Assembly (NCBI GenBank): GCA_022818135.1
Contig: JAFMSR010000008.1
Location: forward strand, 32,507,100 to 32,571,099
Direction of reading: 5' to 3'
From: Saxidomus purpurata
Taxonomy: Eukaryota; Mollusca; Bivalvia; Venerida; Veneridae
DNA: 64,000 bases
In this document: piece by piece, positions 24,601 to 37,614 of the stretch
How positions within the stretch are numbered: position 1 is the first letter of the stretch
How the letters are laid out: every line of letters begins with the position of its first letter
Made by a program: the position numbers and the translations under genes
Notes under the pieces: model-generated
Told to the model about the DNA's origin: nothing
Seen by the model: only the letters and a program-made list of their open reading frames with translations
The model's database searches: none

Positions 24601-26819
24601 TATAAATTATTTATAATACGCCTTTTTAGTATGCAGATTCCAAAAATAGGTTTTATCTGTGTCTGAAGGCTATAAAATCCAGGGTGACATTTCGGACGTG
24701 TTAATGCGAGATATTTGTATAGTTTTCATCTTATCACTGAACAAATAGTGTCTGGTCAGAACGTTCGATCTGTACGGAATACAGAACCGTTATAATGTGG
24801 TTAAAATCGATGCAGACATATCATAGATTGAAGTGTTATAGGATGGGCTCATTTGTTTCACTGGTGTGACACAATCTTCTTAAAATGTTTACCTGACGCA
24901 TCAACATCGGTAGTATAGATGAAGCGCAGACACTTAGATGTATTCTTGTATGCCAGACGACATTTCTTCACAATACGTGCATATCTGTCTACGTAACGTC
25001 GCACAGCAGTTCTTGTATTAGGAGCATTGCCAGTTTAGTTTTTACGAATATATTACAATTCAAGGCATCCATGTACATTGTTTATATTTTTAAAGACAAT
25101 GCATGTCAAAGGACTGGACATATTGTGTCTCCAAGATGATCTTAACAATTTACCTTATCAAGAATAGAAATTCATCTCAGGAAAAGCAATAACCATTGAA
25201 ATAAAATATTCTTGGGTGACAGCTTTAGTAAAAATCCATAAAAGTTTAAAAACAAAAACCTGACGTTAGTTAAGCTTGATTTGCATTAATAATAATACTC
25301 TTCCTCTACCACCAATTCCCAGTTAAAGATATCCATTTGCACATAAGAATAATTATTTGCTCAAATGATGAATGGAATTAAAGACAATTATCACACGTTT
25401 GAAGATCGAATATAACATATTTAAGGAAATATCTTTCATAAGAAATAAGAATTTTAAACACTATGTAGACTATTATACAAGAAAAAAAATTGGAATTGAT
25501 TATAAGTTTCATTTATGTTTAACAATTAATACCAGTCTGATTGGACGATGGCACAATATAGACTATTAGTATTTGATGCGATTGTCTGGTGCAAAGCACT
25601 CACAGAGCAAACATGATATTGCAATGCACTCTATTAGATTGATCACATTACATCGTAGCAAGGACGAAATGTTCTAAAGCTTCTGATTTTGTTTATAGTT
25701 GTCCAGAATCTGTTTGTTGGTACGTGTCCAGAAACTGATTAAGATTTTTTGAAAAAACTTCATCCAGTTATATGCTTCGAAACGATATTTGTTATATGGT
25801 GACAGTTTTATCAGTAACCTATTGGAAACAAAACATATTCGTACATTTTTATCAAATAAATAGTCTTTTTAATGAATATACATTATTTAATTACTCAAAA
25901 TGAAAACAAGATATCTCGTGTAGTATACTAATTTTATTTATCTTAACACAAACATAATTATTTCATTTATATTTAGAGCAATGGTTAAGGGGGCACGAAA
26001 TAAAATAAAAGTAATTTTATTACCCTTTTTTATGGAGACTAATTTTTGCAAATTTCTGGAAAATAAGTGGTAATGACTTAACTTTTTCGCAGATATTAAT
26101 ATTTAGTGATACACATTAAATCAAGGTGCTTAATGCGACTTAGCTAGAATTGTGGTATTATAAACGTTTATGTATGTGGTGTATGTTTCAGATGGCCTTT
26201 GTCTTTTCTTATGTAGTATATTATACTTGATTAGACATAGTGGTATTTCTATCACCATCTAATAAATATTACGTTCCTTATTATTACCCCACCCACTTTA
26301 TAAAATTCATTTTTATTTTGTAAATGCATTTTCATGACTAAAGGAGTAACAAGCTTTTTAAGATACGTTTTGTCTGCAAGTTTGATTAATCTTTTGTTTT
26401 ATGCAAAAATAAAAATGGGGCACTGACACAAATATATGTTATTTGATTTCAGCCAGTTTAAATTACGGCATCTGAAGCGTATAACTCGTTATTAATCATT
26501 TTAATGCTAACATGCTCAACATTTGAATTATGTAAATATCTATTAGAATACTACTTTTGTACCCCTCCCCCCATTTTTGAATATGACAAAATTTGTCAAT
26601 TTGTCACCAAATGTGGGTCAAAATATTTTTTTTCAGATGTTCATTTTTCGTTATGGTAATTGTGCCTAAGTTCACAATTGCGTTAACTCATCATTTTGAA
26701 ATGAATGTAAATTTCGGGGGGCACAACCATACCATTGCCCCCCAAAAGAATACTTTCTTTGTAAGTGCAACCAGATACAATAACACATTAAATTATTATG
26801 GCGTATCACCGCCCTCAAG
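24601..26819. other. No gene seen
   Basis: AT-rich sequence with isolated chance ORFs (25372-25569 and 26593-26823). A C-rich word (CCCCTCCCCCC) lies near 26563-26573. Nothing supports an exon. Confidence 0.4.
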
Positions 26820-27250
26820 CTAAACACGATCACACCATGTATCGTCAAATGGAAATCCCGTCACCAAGAAATGACGTGTAATCCGCAACCTTTGCTATAT
26901 CAGCATATATGTTTCCAGCCAATTACCCTTTTACATTCACAGTATCGTTCAAATGCAACTGCACAACATCGGTACATAAAACGTCAAATTGCAAATCCAA
27001 TGCCCGTTGGGTACATGCAGCATGAAACCACAACCCGAGTCTATGGAAGGTGCATACCCATGTCTAAAACTTACCACAACCATTATGCAAGAGTATCTTT
27101 TAACGAAGCAATCGGTCATATCGAGTCAAATTGCAAATCACATTCACATAAACAAAAATGTAAATGATTACAAGGCAAGGCATGGGGCAAGGCAAGATAG
27201 AGCAAGGCTAGCTAGGCATTGTAAGTACAAGGGCAAAACCTTTCACTAAT
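26820..27250 (+). repeat. Probable unnamed repeat with an internal duplicated phrase
   Basis: The phrase GTCAAATTGCAAATC occurs at about 26981-26995 and again near 27125-27139, roughly 145 bp apart, each preceded by a CGGT..AT phrase. Two frames are open at once over the interval (26871-27167 and 26989-27249). That points to a stop-poor composition rather than to a gene. The segment ends in GGCAAGGCA-type low-complexity words near 27172-27220. Confidence 0.35.
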
Positions 27251-27540
27251 TAATCAACACCATGACTGGAAACCCGTATGATACTACTGCAATCAAGTCC
27301 ACATAATCACGAGTACTGGTAAACCGTTTGATACCTCTCATGGTAATTAGATTTCCGGTCACAGGTGCCTATTCCCATGCGGGTTAGCGAGCACAGAAAC
27401 AGAAGCCAACGGTCGATTAATCAAAATGTAGACAGAATAAATTTGTTTCGCCTGTTCACCTCCCGGTAGACAGAATTTCCCGCCAAATCTATAAATGTGA
27501 GCGCGAAAAAATAAAGATAGTTAATTTGATATAAATGGCT

Positions 27541-28150
27541 TAATTAACAAGAGGGCCAATATGGCCATATAGGGCCAATATGGCCCTATAACGCTCACCT
27601 GTTTATCAATTGTCAATAATACAAGGGGTCATGATATTAACATAATTCGTAGAGGTCCACTACACAATGATAAGTAACATTCTAACCTATGCCTGTGGGC
27701 TTTGTGGGTTTTGAAGTGCTCCTATATAAACCTATGCAAAATCAAGTGACCCCCTACCGGTTAGGGGTAATTTTTACCCTAGGATCATAATTTGAACAAT
27801 CTTTGCAAAGGTCCACAAGGCAATGCTACATGTTAGATATCTGAGTCTTGTGGGGTTTTTTTGTAAAAGTTTTCCTATATAGCCTTTGTTTAACCAATTG
27901 ACACCCATGCGGGATCAATTTTGATACGGGGGTCATAATTTGAACAATCTTGGTAAAGGTCTTCTAGACAATGTTACATACTAAATATCTAAGCTCTAGG
28001 CCTTGTAGTGTTAGAGAAGAAATGTTTAAAAGTTTTTCCTTTTTTTTTTGCCATCGCAACCGTAGTTCTGCATGGAAAAGAATTTTTTGGACAGTTTTGG
28101 TAGAGCTTCATGCAAGGAACATCCCTACATAGTTTTTAGTTAGAGAAGAC
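27541..28150 (+). repeat. Bivalve-type dispersed repeat, family 1, copy B
   Basis: This begins with GAGGGCCAATATGGCC and a second GGGCCAATATGGCCCTAT copy, then AACGCTCACCTG, which I know as a typical start of this repeat style in clams. It then runs through units containing TTTGAACAATCTT, 'AAAGGTC', 'AGACAATG.TACAT', 'TAAATATCTAAGCTCTAGGCC' and 'TCCTATATA'. Copy A at 4100-4645 shows the same order. It has no ORF, and the tandem unit length is about 160 bp. Confidence 0.75.
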
Positions 28151-28735
28151 ATTGTATTTACCTACAATGTACATAAAAGTCGTCTTAATAAATAAATTAG
28201 TAAAATATGTAAGTTCAACATAATGCTGTTATTGTCTTATTTCATGACACCACATACGAGAACATTGACATGTCCGATTCCTTTGCAACGTTTCTAGCCA
28301 ATAATGGAGCAAATCATGGTTTACATGTTGTGGCAGTTCTAATAATATCAGATTGAAATACTTACGATTTATGTAAATGATGGGTAATTAGATATTTTCA
28401 GATATCAATTGGTTGATTTGTATGCAAGGGTAATTAAAACTGATGTGCTTGTTGTTAAAAAAGGTTGTTTGAAAATTAAAATCAAATCAGAAAAGAAGAT
28501 CTATATAATAACATATTATTAACAAATACAACGTTTACACAGTCCACTTTAATTATGGATAACATCCAACATCTCTAAAGCATGTATTGCTGCTACAATA
28601 CTTTCATTACACAGTGTAAAAAAAAGGATAAAAGAGAAATATCTTGCACGGCGAACAGTAGTTTGATGTAAAAACATCCATTGCCAGTCCAATCAATTAT
28701 GTACGTTTATAAGAATCATGTTACTAATTTTTAAG
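28151..28735. other. No gene seen
   Basis: AT-rich sequence without named features. Confidence 0.45.
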
Positions 28736-28739
28736 TGTT

Positions 28740-29530
28740 GGGCAGTCAGCTTCTCGGCGGCATTGGTCAACCTGCTGGTCTGCTAGTCGTGTCTTCTAAA
28801 CGTCTTGAAGTAGCTCCATTAAAGATTGGTCAAATGTTTGTCTTATCAAAACGACATAAGATAACGTTGTTCCAACCCTGCCGGCTCTAGAATAAAATCA
28901 CACTAAGTTGTGTTGTCATTGCTTCTCTCAAGTCTTCTCAATATCTCCTAAGCCCCTTGCAGAGATTTCATGAAACGTTGATGAGATGTTCACTTTCTTT
29001 AGCGTGCCAACTTCGACAAATCATGGTAAATGAAATAATTTGAGGGTCAATTTATTTTCCTGTCGGCTTGATTGTTGAGTGTCAAATGTACATCGTATCG
29101 AGATGATATAAAAATCCATATGGTATCCAAGTTGACGTCACATATAGAGGTCATTGTTGTTTCAATTCCGCTTCATATCGCATTAACCTTTTGATGGATA
29201 ATCATGATCTTGGATCAGCTCGAGGGGTTAAAACAAATAAGTACCATAAACCTTCTTATATACACATGGTACCTTTTTCGCTTTCATCCTTGTCATCACT
29301 ACGACATACAGAATATAAGTGATTCTCAAGGTCAATGACACATACGGTCATTAAAGGCCATGGTATTTATCTTCTAAACCCGTAGCAGGATTTCTTTGTA
29401 GTTGTGTTCAAAGGTCATCATATCGGGACAATATATAGCGAGCATCTCGATTCGGTATTATATATTTAATGTCAAAGCAATGCTTAGGGATCCAGATCAT
29501 ACTATATAATAGGACTTTTGACTATATTTC
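28740..29530 (+). repeat. Possible dispersed repeat
   Basis: The text has the phrase style of decayed bivalve repeats, with recurring 'AAGGTCA', 'GAGGTCATT' and 'ATATCGGGACA' words, 'GCTCCATTAAAGATTGGTCAAATG', and a CTCGATTCGGTATTATATA phrase near the right end. I found no second copy in this window to compare with, so the call rests on memory of style and is uncertain. Confidence 0.3.
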
Positions 29531-29878
29531 GTGACCATTCCTTTCCTCGAAAACAGCATGAAGGATTAAAAAATAACAGGTCACAAATGTTCACCATGTA
29601 ACAAGGTTACAAATGTACCATAAACATAATAATGTTATGGGAAAGACCTGGCTTGTTACAAGGCGAGTTTGTAGAGTTCTGTAAACATATTCGATGATTA
29701 TTTTAGTTTTGCTAGCTTTAATATATAGCAAGCTGTCTAAAACTGAAGTGTGTCTATAATAATTGTATGTGACAAATAACTACTAGAAAATATGACCGAA
29801 TATATATATTATGTCAACATCGGACTTTGAATTAATATAATGTCATTAAAAACAATTTGCGCCGTCTCTTGAGCGATA

Positions 29879-29895
29879 TGCTGCAAATTGCAGCA
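29879..29895. repeat. Perfect 8-bp-arm palindrome
   Basis: TGCTGCAA and TTGCAGCA flank a single A. It is a short dyad of the kind bound by dimeric transcription factors, but this context gives no other regulatory hint. Confidence 0.6.
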
Positions 29896-30130
29896 GAATG
29901 CTTTTCCCGATTATACAGTTCAGCGGAGACGGACAAAGTGATACATGTTCACAGTCACATCGTGTTCTCTTACAAATTGTGCCACACTTATCTTCATCAT
30001 TCCAAGACAGTTAAATATAATCTTGTATGTGCATATTAAAGAAATATTGCTTTATTCACATAAAACAACTATTGAAAGTCTGGTTTTTACCTTATGTACA
30101 TAACAAAATATTCAATAACAAATCGAGGGT

Positions 30131-30192
30131 TGACCGCAAAACTGTCTTAACTTACATAAAATAAAGAGGGACTTACGGCAGTTTTGCGGTCA
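30131..30192. repeat. Perfect 14-bp inverted repeat with a 34-base spacer
   Basis: TGACCGCAAAACTG (30131-30144) and CAGTTTTGCGGTCA (30179-30192) are exact complements around an AT-rich spacer. This could be a small hairpin element or the inner end of a larger foldback. Sequence outside the arms does not extend the match. Confidence 0.8.
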
Positions 30193-30199
30193 GGCCTCA

Positions 30200-32170
30200 A
30201 AATACTTATTGTACTGTAATACAAGAAGTTATCAGCTTAGTTTAGAAAAAATGCTTAACCACAATGCATACAAACAAATTCCTCATTTAAGCTAGGGCTT
30301 AACAAAAATGTAATTGTATAATCAAACAATGCTCAAGAAAGAATTTGTTGTTCAAACATCAAAGACATAAGCTTTTAACGTACATTGAAATGAAATAGAT
30401 ATGAAAACTTAGATTAGACGTCATCAGACCCTCTGATTACAGAATACAGGCTTTCATCATTTTTTTGTTTATAGTTTACTCACTATGAAATATCATATTC
30501 TTTTGTATTTGAATTTGTTTTCTAAGTTACTTAAAAGAATTGTTTGTTTTTGTTTAAGCATTGAAAAATGTAGATGAAACAATCGAAAATAAAATGTAAT
30601 AAAACTGTAAACTTAAATGAACAAAGACAATGTATTATAAGGAAGACTCATCGGTAAGTTTTGAACCAATTAATAAGTATCAAAATAAAAAAGCGATAGA
30701 TAATCGTAGTTTATTATGAAAGATAAACTTTTTAACATATTTTTCAAGACCATTTTTCAGTCATTTAAAAGTTATTTACATGAAATAGATTCTTAAATAA
30801 AGATAACATGGACAAGCAAGCGTTATCTACACTAGTACACCGAAATATACACACACAAAATCTGTAAGACTCTTCGGTCAATATATCGAAGTTAATGGAA
30901 TAGAACATCAAAACCAAAAACCTGCACTTATCGCACATGTATGAAATTGGCAACAGTTCAGATTAGCACAATGTAAAAAGATAAGTCAGCTCATTTTTTT
31001 CTTTAATATAACATATCCATGGATTTTCAATACTTTCCGTCGTGTATTGAGGCGAAAACTCTACAAGTGCGAACTTTATGGATAAAGCTGCTTTTCCTTC
31101 CGTATCGATCAATAGTGCTAGACCCATAAGCATCAATGGGATGAAAAATAACATTGGAAAAACAATTGTTTTCTTCCACTTAGCATCTATAATGTGATCA
31201 AGAAATGGGATATTAATTACATTGATGACAAAAATAATTAATCAGTGAAAGGGATATTCATTAATTGGTTGTCCATTTAGTGAAAGTAGAGAGATATAAT
31301 GTGTTGATTAAGTGTCGACAGCGTGAAACACGGAGCAGACACGCGTTTTGAATGGAGTAAACAGCCATTCTTTTTTCTGGTCATATATCAAAACTGTGTT
31401 TTATGTGTAGGTTTTATGCAAATTCTATTTTTTAGATAAAATATTGGACAGAAATAGAAGTTAAACAGACGAGATGATTATATCATTCGATAAAAACGTT
31501 AATTGAGCCTGTAACAAACGGTAAATATATGCACAGCAGGGGTGATTAAGCTTGCGTTTTGTTTGTTATCTTCGATTGTTATTGTATAAACAGTTTGTTT
31601 TCAATGAAATGACAAGTGGGCTATCGACAAGTGTGTTCCCTTAATTACCATTTGGTGTTTGATAAAAAATTAGAGCAAATGAAATTGTAAACAAATTATT
31701 ATTGATGAAAATGAAACGTAAATACATTTAATTGATTAGTGCTCAAGATTTTTATCCCCTAAATTAGAAATGAATACCGCGACAGGAGATCTGATATCTC
31801 AGTATGTGAAATGTGTTTAATAAACATTGATAACTAAAAGGTTATTCGAAACTTAACAGATGTTGTTATAATCCATATTGAACGAAAGACCAAGCTGTTC
31901 ATTAGAAAAACAAACAATGGTATCTGGGGTAGGTTAATAATGGGGGCGTGAATTAAAAAGAACATAACAAAAATCTGAAGCTGGATTATTTATCTATCAT
32001 TTCGAATGAAGTTTATTATTGCACGCATGTTAAGATGTTTATATGTGCTTATCTTTTTTTCCATTTTGACTGATACTATATCAGGTTTTAGCCAGAAAAT
32101 GACTGTGTGCCAGGAATATTTAGATCAAAGTCACAGACATTAGTGGTATTACATGGAATATGCCTGAGTA
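30200..32170. other. No gene seen; region upstream of candidate exon 1
   Basis: AT-rich sequence with short minus-strand chance ORFs (30765-30953 and 30963-31154). No convincing TATA box is placed just upstream of the candidate first exon at 32256. A GGGGGCGTG word lies near 31942. Confidence 0.4.
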
Positions 32171-32255
32171 TTTTCATTTAGTACAAAAACGGAACTGCTG
32201 CTGAAAGAACGCCGGAACAATAAACACCCTCGGACCAAGATTGCTTGATGAAGGA

Positions 32256-32337
32256 ATGTGGACTTCCATTCACTTTAGGGCTCTCTTGACATGGAGCAGT
32301 TTTGCTGTTCTTACACATTGTCGCTTAATCAACGTCG
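32256..32337 (+). CDS. Candidate first coding exon: signal peptide of a secreted or membrane protein
   Basis: Starting at the ATG at 32256, the frame gives 27 residues plus one base and ends at a strong donor, G|GTAAGT (intron starts 32338). The peptide begins MWTSIHFR, continues with the hydrophobic run ALLTWSSFAVL, and then has THCRLINV. This is a classic n-region, h-region and polar end, with cleavage plausible after the Cys. The intron phase is 1, usual after signal-peptide exons of extracellular proteins. The next exon with matching phase is 63613-63744. An alternative ATG at 32291 in another frame also runs to the donor but in phase 2, and it lacks signal-peptide character. I do not recognise the family. 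The call relies on composition and splice sites only. Confidence 0.45.
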
Positions 32338-32343
32338 GTAAGT

Positions 32344-35300
32344 CATGCAATTAAATAAATTATATTTGTATTTCCGGTGTGACATCCGGTATGCTTTTTT
32401 ATGGCAAAATGGCTGTATGTATTCTACCATTGCAAAATAATCGTATTTTAAAAATGTAACACTGAGCCTTTCATTGTTGTATCCTACAAGTTTCTTTGAA
32501 AGGATATTTTCTTTCGCTCATATTAATAATTCAGAGTTGCATTAGCGGAGGGACGACTATAGCTGAATCTTATAAGAGTTTATATTCATTTTATTTAATA
32601 GAACAGATATACGAATCTGTGCTACTCATTGTCCTATAACTATACAATGCATTTCCTTGACGCCGTTCATTTACTACAGAACACGTTCATGGTATACAAT
32701 AATGCAGGATCTTTATCAACAATATAATTGCTACCTACTGCGTGAGCTATTATTTGATGATATTTGATGTTTCCCTAGAACAAATAGGAGAAGAAGGTAA
32801 ATATGAGCACAAATACAACGGTAGTATGTTTTTCCATTAAAAAGTTCAATCTATTGATCAATGAGCTATATGCATTGTTTGTGTTACCCCATTTCAGTGC
32901 AATCCTCTCCAGGAAAATGGAACAAGTTTAAAATACAAAAACAAGTTTGCGGAAATGTAAAAGGTCTTTTCAGTAACCAATTTTGATTAAGGTTTAACTG
33001 TTTACTGAATGTAGTTATTCAAAATAACGACTAAGAAATGTGTGCCTCGAAACTTAAGTCGTTATGTTGATAAAACTTTGCTTTCCATAGATCTGGCGCT
33101 TTGTTGCGATAACAATAAAGAATTTCATTTGAACCAAACAGCTATTTTCACAAAATGTAATCTACCTGACATTTTGCATCCAGGTAGGTGTGGATTACCT
33201 ATTAAGTATGGATTACAGTATAACACAAACATGTTACAGTTTTAGTCTTAGTACTAAATGTTTGCAAAGGGTACAATGCAGTATGATAAACTATAAAAGG
33301 AAGGATAGAAGTTTCTATTTTTGCGTTTAAGAACTAGTTCGTTGTAGATATAATATTTAAAACGTGTTCAATATTCGTATTGAGGCTATATTGCTGTGTG
33401 CAAGACCAAATCATTATTCAAACTTCTTTTTCCAAAAGCAATAGTATCTTTAAACAAGACAAGCACATACTCAGACATAACAGAGAAGCTCTGCAGACGT
33501 TATCAAACATGCTCTCGGTTAAAGGACGAGGTCGGTCTTGAAATGTCAATATCAAATTCCTTTTACTCCATAACATTGCTTTATTAAGACAAGATAAAGA
33601 CGAGGATATCTTGGTGCAAGTGGTTGCTGTAATGAGCCAACAGTACGGTTGAACATCATAGAAAGTATTGGTATATTCATTCGAACGTTTAGAAAATAAA
33701 ATTGTCTGACCCTTGATCATATAAATGATCATTTGTTGCATCCTTCACGCATGCATTTCAAACATTTGAAATCTTGTAAACAAGTCAAAGAGTGCTTTCA
33801 ACTTATTTGAAGATTTTGAAATAACACAAATAAAGCTTCTATATATTACAAACATCTACATGTCTCTCCATTCTGTCAATTCTTATTCACATTTCTTAAA
33901 AACATTCGCTGATTTTCAATGTCAGAATATGTTCTTAAGCTATTTTCATTTGTCACTGTACTACATTCACATCGAAAGACCCTAAACTGAACAAAGTGTA
34001 CTATTCGCTGTGCATACAATTTCAATATGTGACTTCAATTTTCTTGCTAATATACATCGTTAGACATAAAATTGTTACACTATAGAGACATTTTAATGGT
34101 AAAATGTATTCAGTCTTCGCATAATCACACACCAACAATATGTGCATTGGATTGTAACAGCTAAGTGTTAAGTAAATGGAATTCATCCCGCCCTAAAGGA
34201 ACATCTCAAGTATATTGATTTTACATATATATATAGTTTACCATGTCTTAAATATTCTTTATTCCTTGGAACTTAACAATGATATCGAACTCATTCATTC
34301 ATATAATTAGATAACCATATGACATGTCGTTGAAATTCATTCACAATAATACAAAGCTTTATACTAAATTGGATAGAGAGGACCTGAGAACTTTGACCGT
34401 TGTCCTCTTTGACAGGAGGTCGCAACCATTTTATTCTCTGGGGAAATTGATTCCATAAAGACTAGACACAATTGGTTCGGAACTTTTCACAAAATGATTG
34501 AAATGTCTTTGTAATATATTTGTCTCTATACTCTCTGTCTGTAAGATATAATTGACGCGCACATATAAAAAATACTACAACTTGATTTATACTTTCTCGG
34601 AAAATTTCGATTGAATTGAAACGTTTAGGCACATAGCTTGAAATGACTGGCATGTTGTTCATTTCATTCAAGGTATACTCGTTATAAGAGTAACTCTCTT
34701 GTAAAGACAGTTTTGAACCTGCCGCTAAAAGGGTAACATAGTAAAGTATCCATTGCTGTATCAGCACTAACATTCGTAGTAAAACATGATCTGTGGCAAC
34801 CGTCTTGACACCGAAAGTAGTTCGCGTTTCCCTCATTAAACAACTTTCAACGTGTTTTAAAATAGGACGATTTTGTTTCCATTAACAAAACTAATCGATT
34901 GCCGAACAGTGTCTACAATTCATTATGCATCATATCTTAACAGTTTTATTGAGTGTTGCTTCAACAGGAGCAGTCATCAAATCAATAACAGATTGAATTT
35001 ATATTTTGTCCTCTATTTAAACAAATGTCTGACTAATTTTCCTGCAAGTATGCTAATCTAGAAGAATGGCGTAATACAATAGACCGTCGTGTTTTCAATA
35101 CGTTGATGGTGCTGCTAGGTTTAACATTGACTATTATTACTGTTTTTAACATGCCTTTAGGACTTTTACGTATACATGTGTTCCAATTTGATCAGACGTT
35201 ATAGATTTTATATGTGCATATCATGCGTTGGTCAATTATTTGCCAGAGTGTGCATAAGACACTTAAACATTTTTAAAGAAAGAAACTGAAAATGTTTTGA

Positions 35301-36951
35301 GTATGGGAGGAAAAAGTTTGATATATCTAAAGTAAATTAAAAGTTGGTTTCATACTTACATTGATAAAATGTTGAGCTGGTTGCCAGCACACCAGGCTAG
35401 TGATCTGATGCTTTAGTACACACGTATCGCTGTTAGGCAGATATCTCTTGTGTGAATACAATAGAAATCGAACTGAAATATTCACGGGAGACAGACGAAA
35501 ACGAAACTTGAAACCCTCAACAATTTTTCAAATACAGACTTTGTCATGAAATCAATGGGAAATTGCTACAGATCAACTCTGTTTCGTATCCAAAATGTAG
35601 TTAATACCATGCTGCGTCTAAATTAGATCAAAATATCCTGATAGAAGAGTAACATTTCTTTTTGTTATTAACGAAATTCTTGCTTCTCTTTTACACGAAT
35701 TTGCAGAGCTTAAAAACATATCCAAGACATGCATGGCTTGGTACATGTATTGAGCTTACAGCAACTATTTTTAACTTTGTGATGTTTAATTTGAAGTCGT
35801 GTGGCACCATTATTGTTTCAGTTATCGCATGCAACTGATGTGCTTAGAAAGAAATCTTTAGAAATGTATTCAGTGTCTCCTATGCTACTGTGACGTTTAC
35901 GTAAGCAATTATCCGGACTGGGCAAAACGGAACAGGATAAAGCACTGGATCTAAGATCAAAGTGCTTCTCAAACATTATTCAGGAATTTAGCCCTTCAAT
36001 AACTCTTGATTTGAATCCATAGCAAGAATGAAAACAGCTTCAGTCTCATGATGTCAAACATGACAGACACTGTAAAATATCATGTTTCTAAGTTAAATAC
36101 AGTTCGTGCCACAAACTTAAAAATAGTCAATTTTTATCAAGTCAAGAGCCACAATTTTACCTTAACTATGGTAAGGAGAACAAAAACCAGAGATGCATAT
36201 ATTCACATACTGACAAACATTAATGCGAAATGTTACGACAGCAAGTAAATACTAACAAAACAGTACGTACCACCTTCGGACGAAGGGATCCCTCGAGGAC
36301 GAAATATCTTTATCCATTTTTACAGCGTCATACATGTACAATGTACACAGTGTCAAAATACACAATATCAGTTTTCATTTGAATCACATAAAGCACACGA
36401 TTTACACCTGAATTTAAAGGATATTAAAAGCATACACGTATTGAATCTTCTTGTTTATTATATAATTTTAATTCTTTGCTAAATAACAACTTAATTCATC
36501 AAAATGTATGGTTACAGTATTGCAGGTCGATCTTTGAATGTAAGAATCGAAAAAATATTAAGTTTATTGAACAATAAATGTATTATTCTCGAATAAATGT
36601 CATTTACTTTTAAAAGAACAAGCCAAAATGACATCATTTTGTTAGAAATATATATTTCAAAACAGATTTAGGTCATGTAAATGAAATACATTCAGACTAT
36701 ATTGATACATACACCGGTGTAAAAATTCCATAAATTACCAGGAATAAAATTATCCCTATATTAAGTGTGAACGTCATATTCCGTGGCACCTGAGTTGCTT
36801 CTTCAACTTAGTTTGTTCTGTTAAGCTATACATAACGGTATTCATCTGTTGATTCCTTGGGGCTGTTTTCTTAATATTTGTTTTCAGTTTTTAAAATAAT
36901 TTAATAATTATATTGTCGTTTTGTATTTGTTAAAATAAATAGAAACAGTAC
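32344..36951. other. No gene seen inside this part of the intron
   Basis: AT-rich sequence. The longest non-artefact ORF of the window is here (34462-34836, minus, 124 codons), but it has no recognisable domain. About one ORF of that length is expected by chance at this composition. A second minus ORF (33418-33741) overlaps a plus one and is equally featureless. Confidence 0.4.
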
Positions 36952-36954
36952 ATG

Positions 36955-37613
36955 TTCAATGAGTATGCTGTTCTGATAGGTTTCATCGCTCTTATTGATG
37001 GTGCTGTTCTGATACCTTACGTCGCACCAGTTTATTGTGTTGCTCTGAAAGCCTATGTTGCTCCATTAGATACTGCTGTTCTTATAGCTTGCGTCTCCTT
37101 CGTTTGTTGTACTGTTCTGACAGTTTACGACGCTCTCATTGAGTGTGCTGTTCAGATAGCTTACGACGCTCCCACTTAATGTGATGTTCGGACAGCTTAT
37201 GGCGCTCCATTTGATTGTGCTGTTCGGATATCTTGTGTCGCTCGCATTGGTTTTGCCCTTCTGATTGGTAACGTCGCTCCTATTGATTGTGCTGTTTTGA
37301 TAGGCTAGATGTTCTCCTTGATTGTGCTGTTCTGGTAGGTAGAGTCGCTCTTATCGATTATGCTGTTCTGATAGGTTTCGTCGCTCTTATTGATTGTGCT
37401 GTTCTGATAGCTTACGTCGCTTTCATTGATTGTGTTGTTCTGATAGTTCACGTCGTTCTCATTGATTGTGTTGTTTTGATAGGAAACATTGCTCTAATCG
37501 ATTGTGCTATTTTGACATTAGCTGTCATTGAGTGTTCTCTTCAGAAAGGTTATGTTGCTCACGTGCACATTGATTGATCTGTTCTGATAGGTTACGTTGT
37601 TTTCATTGATTGT
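36955..37613 (+). repeat. 36-bp minisatellite, about 18 units
   Basis: Units start at 36967, 37003, 37039, 37075, 37111 and 37147 and continue at 36-bp spacing with small indels. The consensus is about GCTGTTCTGATAGGTTACGT followed by CGCTCTTATTGATTGT. Because 36 is a multiple of three, the plus frame reads a hydrophobic 12-residue repeat (AVLIGFVALIDC) and the minus frame a polar one (TINKSDVTYQNS). Both frames are broken: plus by TAA near 37178 and a 35-bp unit near 37308, minus by TTA/CTA codons near 37068 and 37494. It is therefore best read as a non-coding or decayed array. Confidence 0.9.
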
Positions 37614-37614
37614 A

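Noticed and set aside
26871..27249. Overlapping 98-aa and 86-aa ORFs
   Set aside because: Two frames are open together and an internal phrase repeats after about 145 bp, which suggests a repeat rather than a gene.
34462..34836. 124-aa minus-strand ORF, the longest outside artefacts
   Set aside because: No domain, signal or splice evidence. At this AT content roughly one ORF of this length is expected by chance in 64 kb.
36952..37577. Hydrophobic repeat proteins of 75 and 96 aa
   Set aside because: They are frames through a 36-bp minisatellite, broken by a stop and a 35-bp unit.
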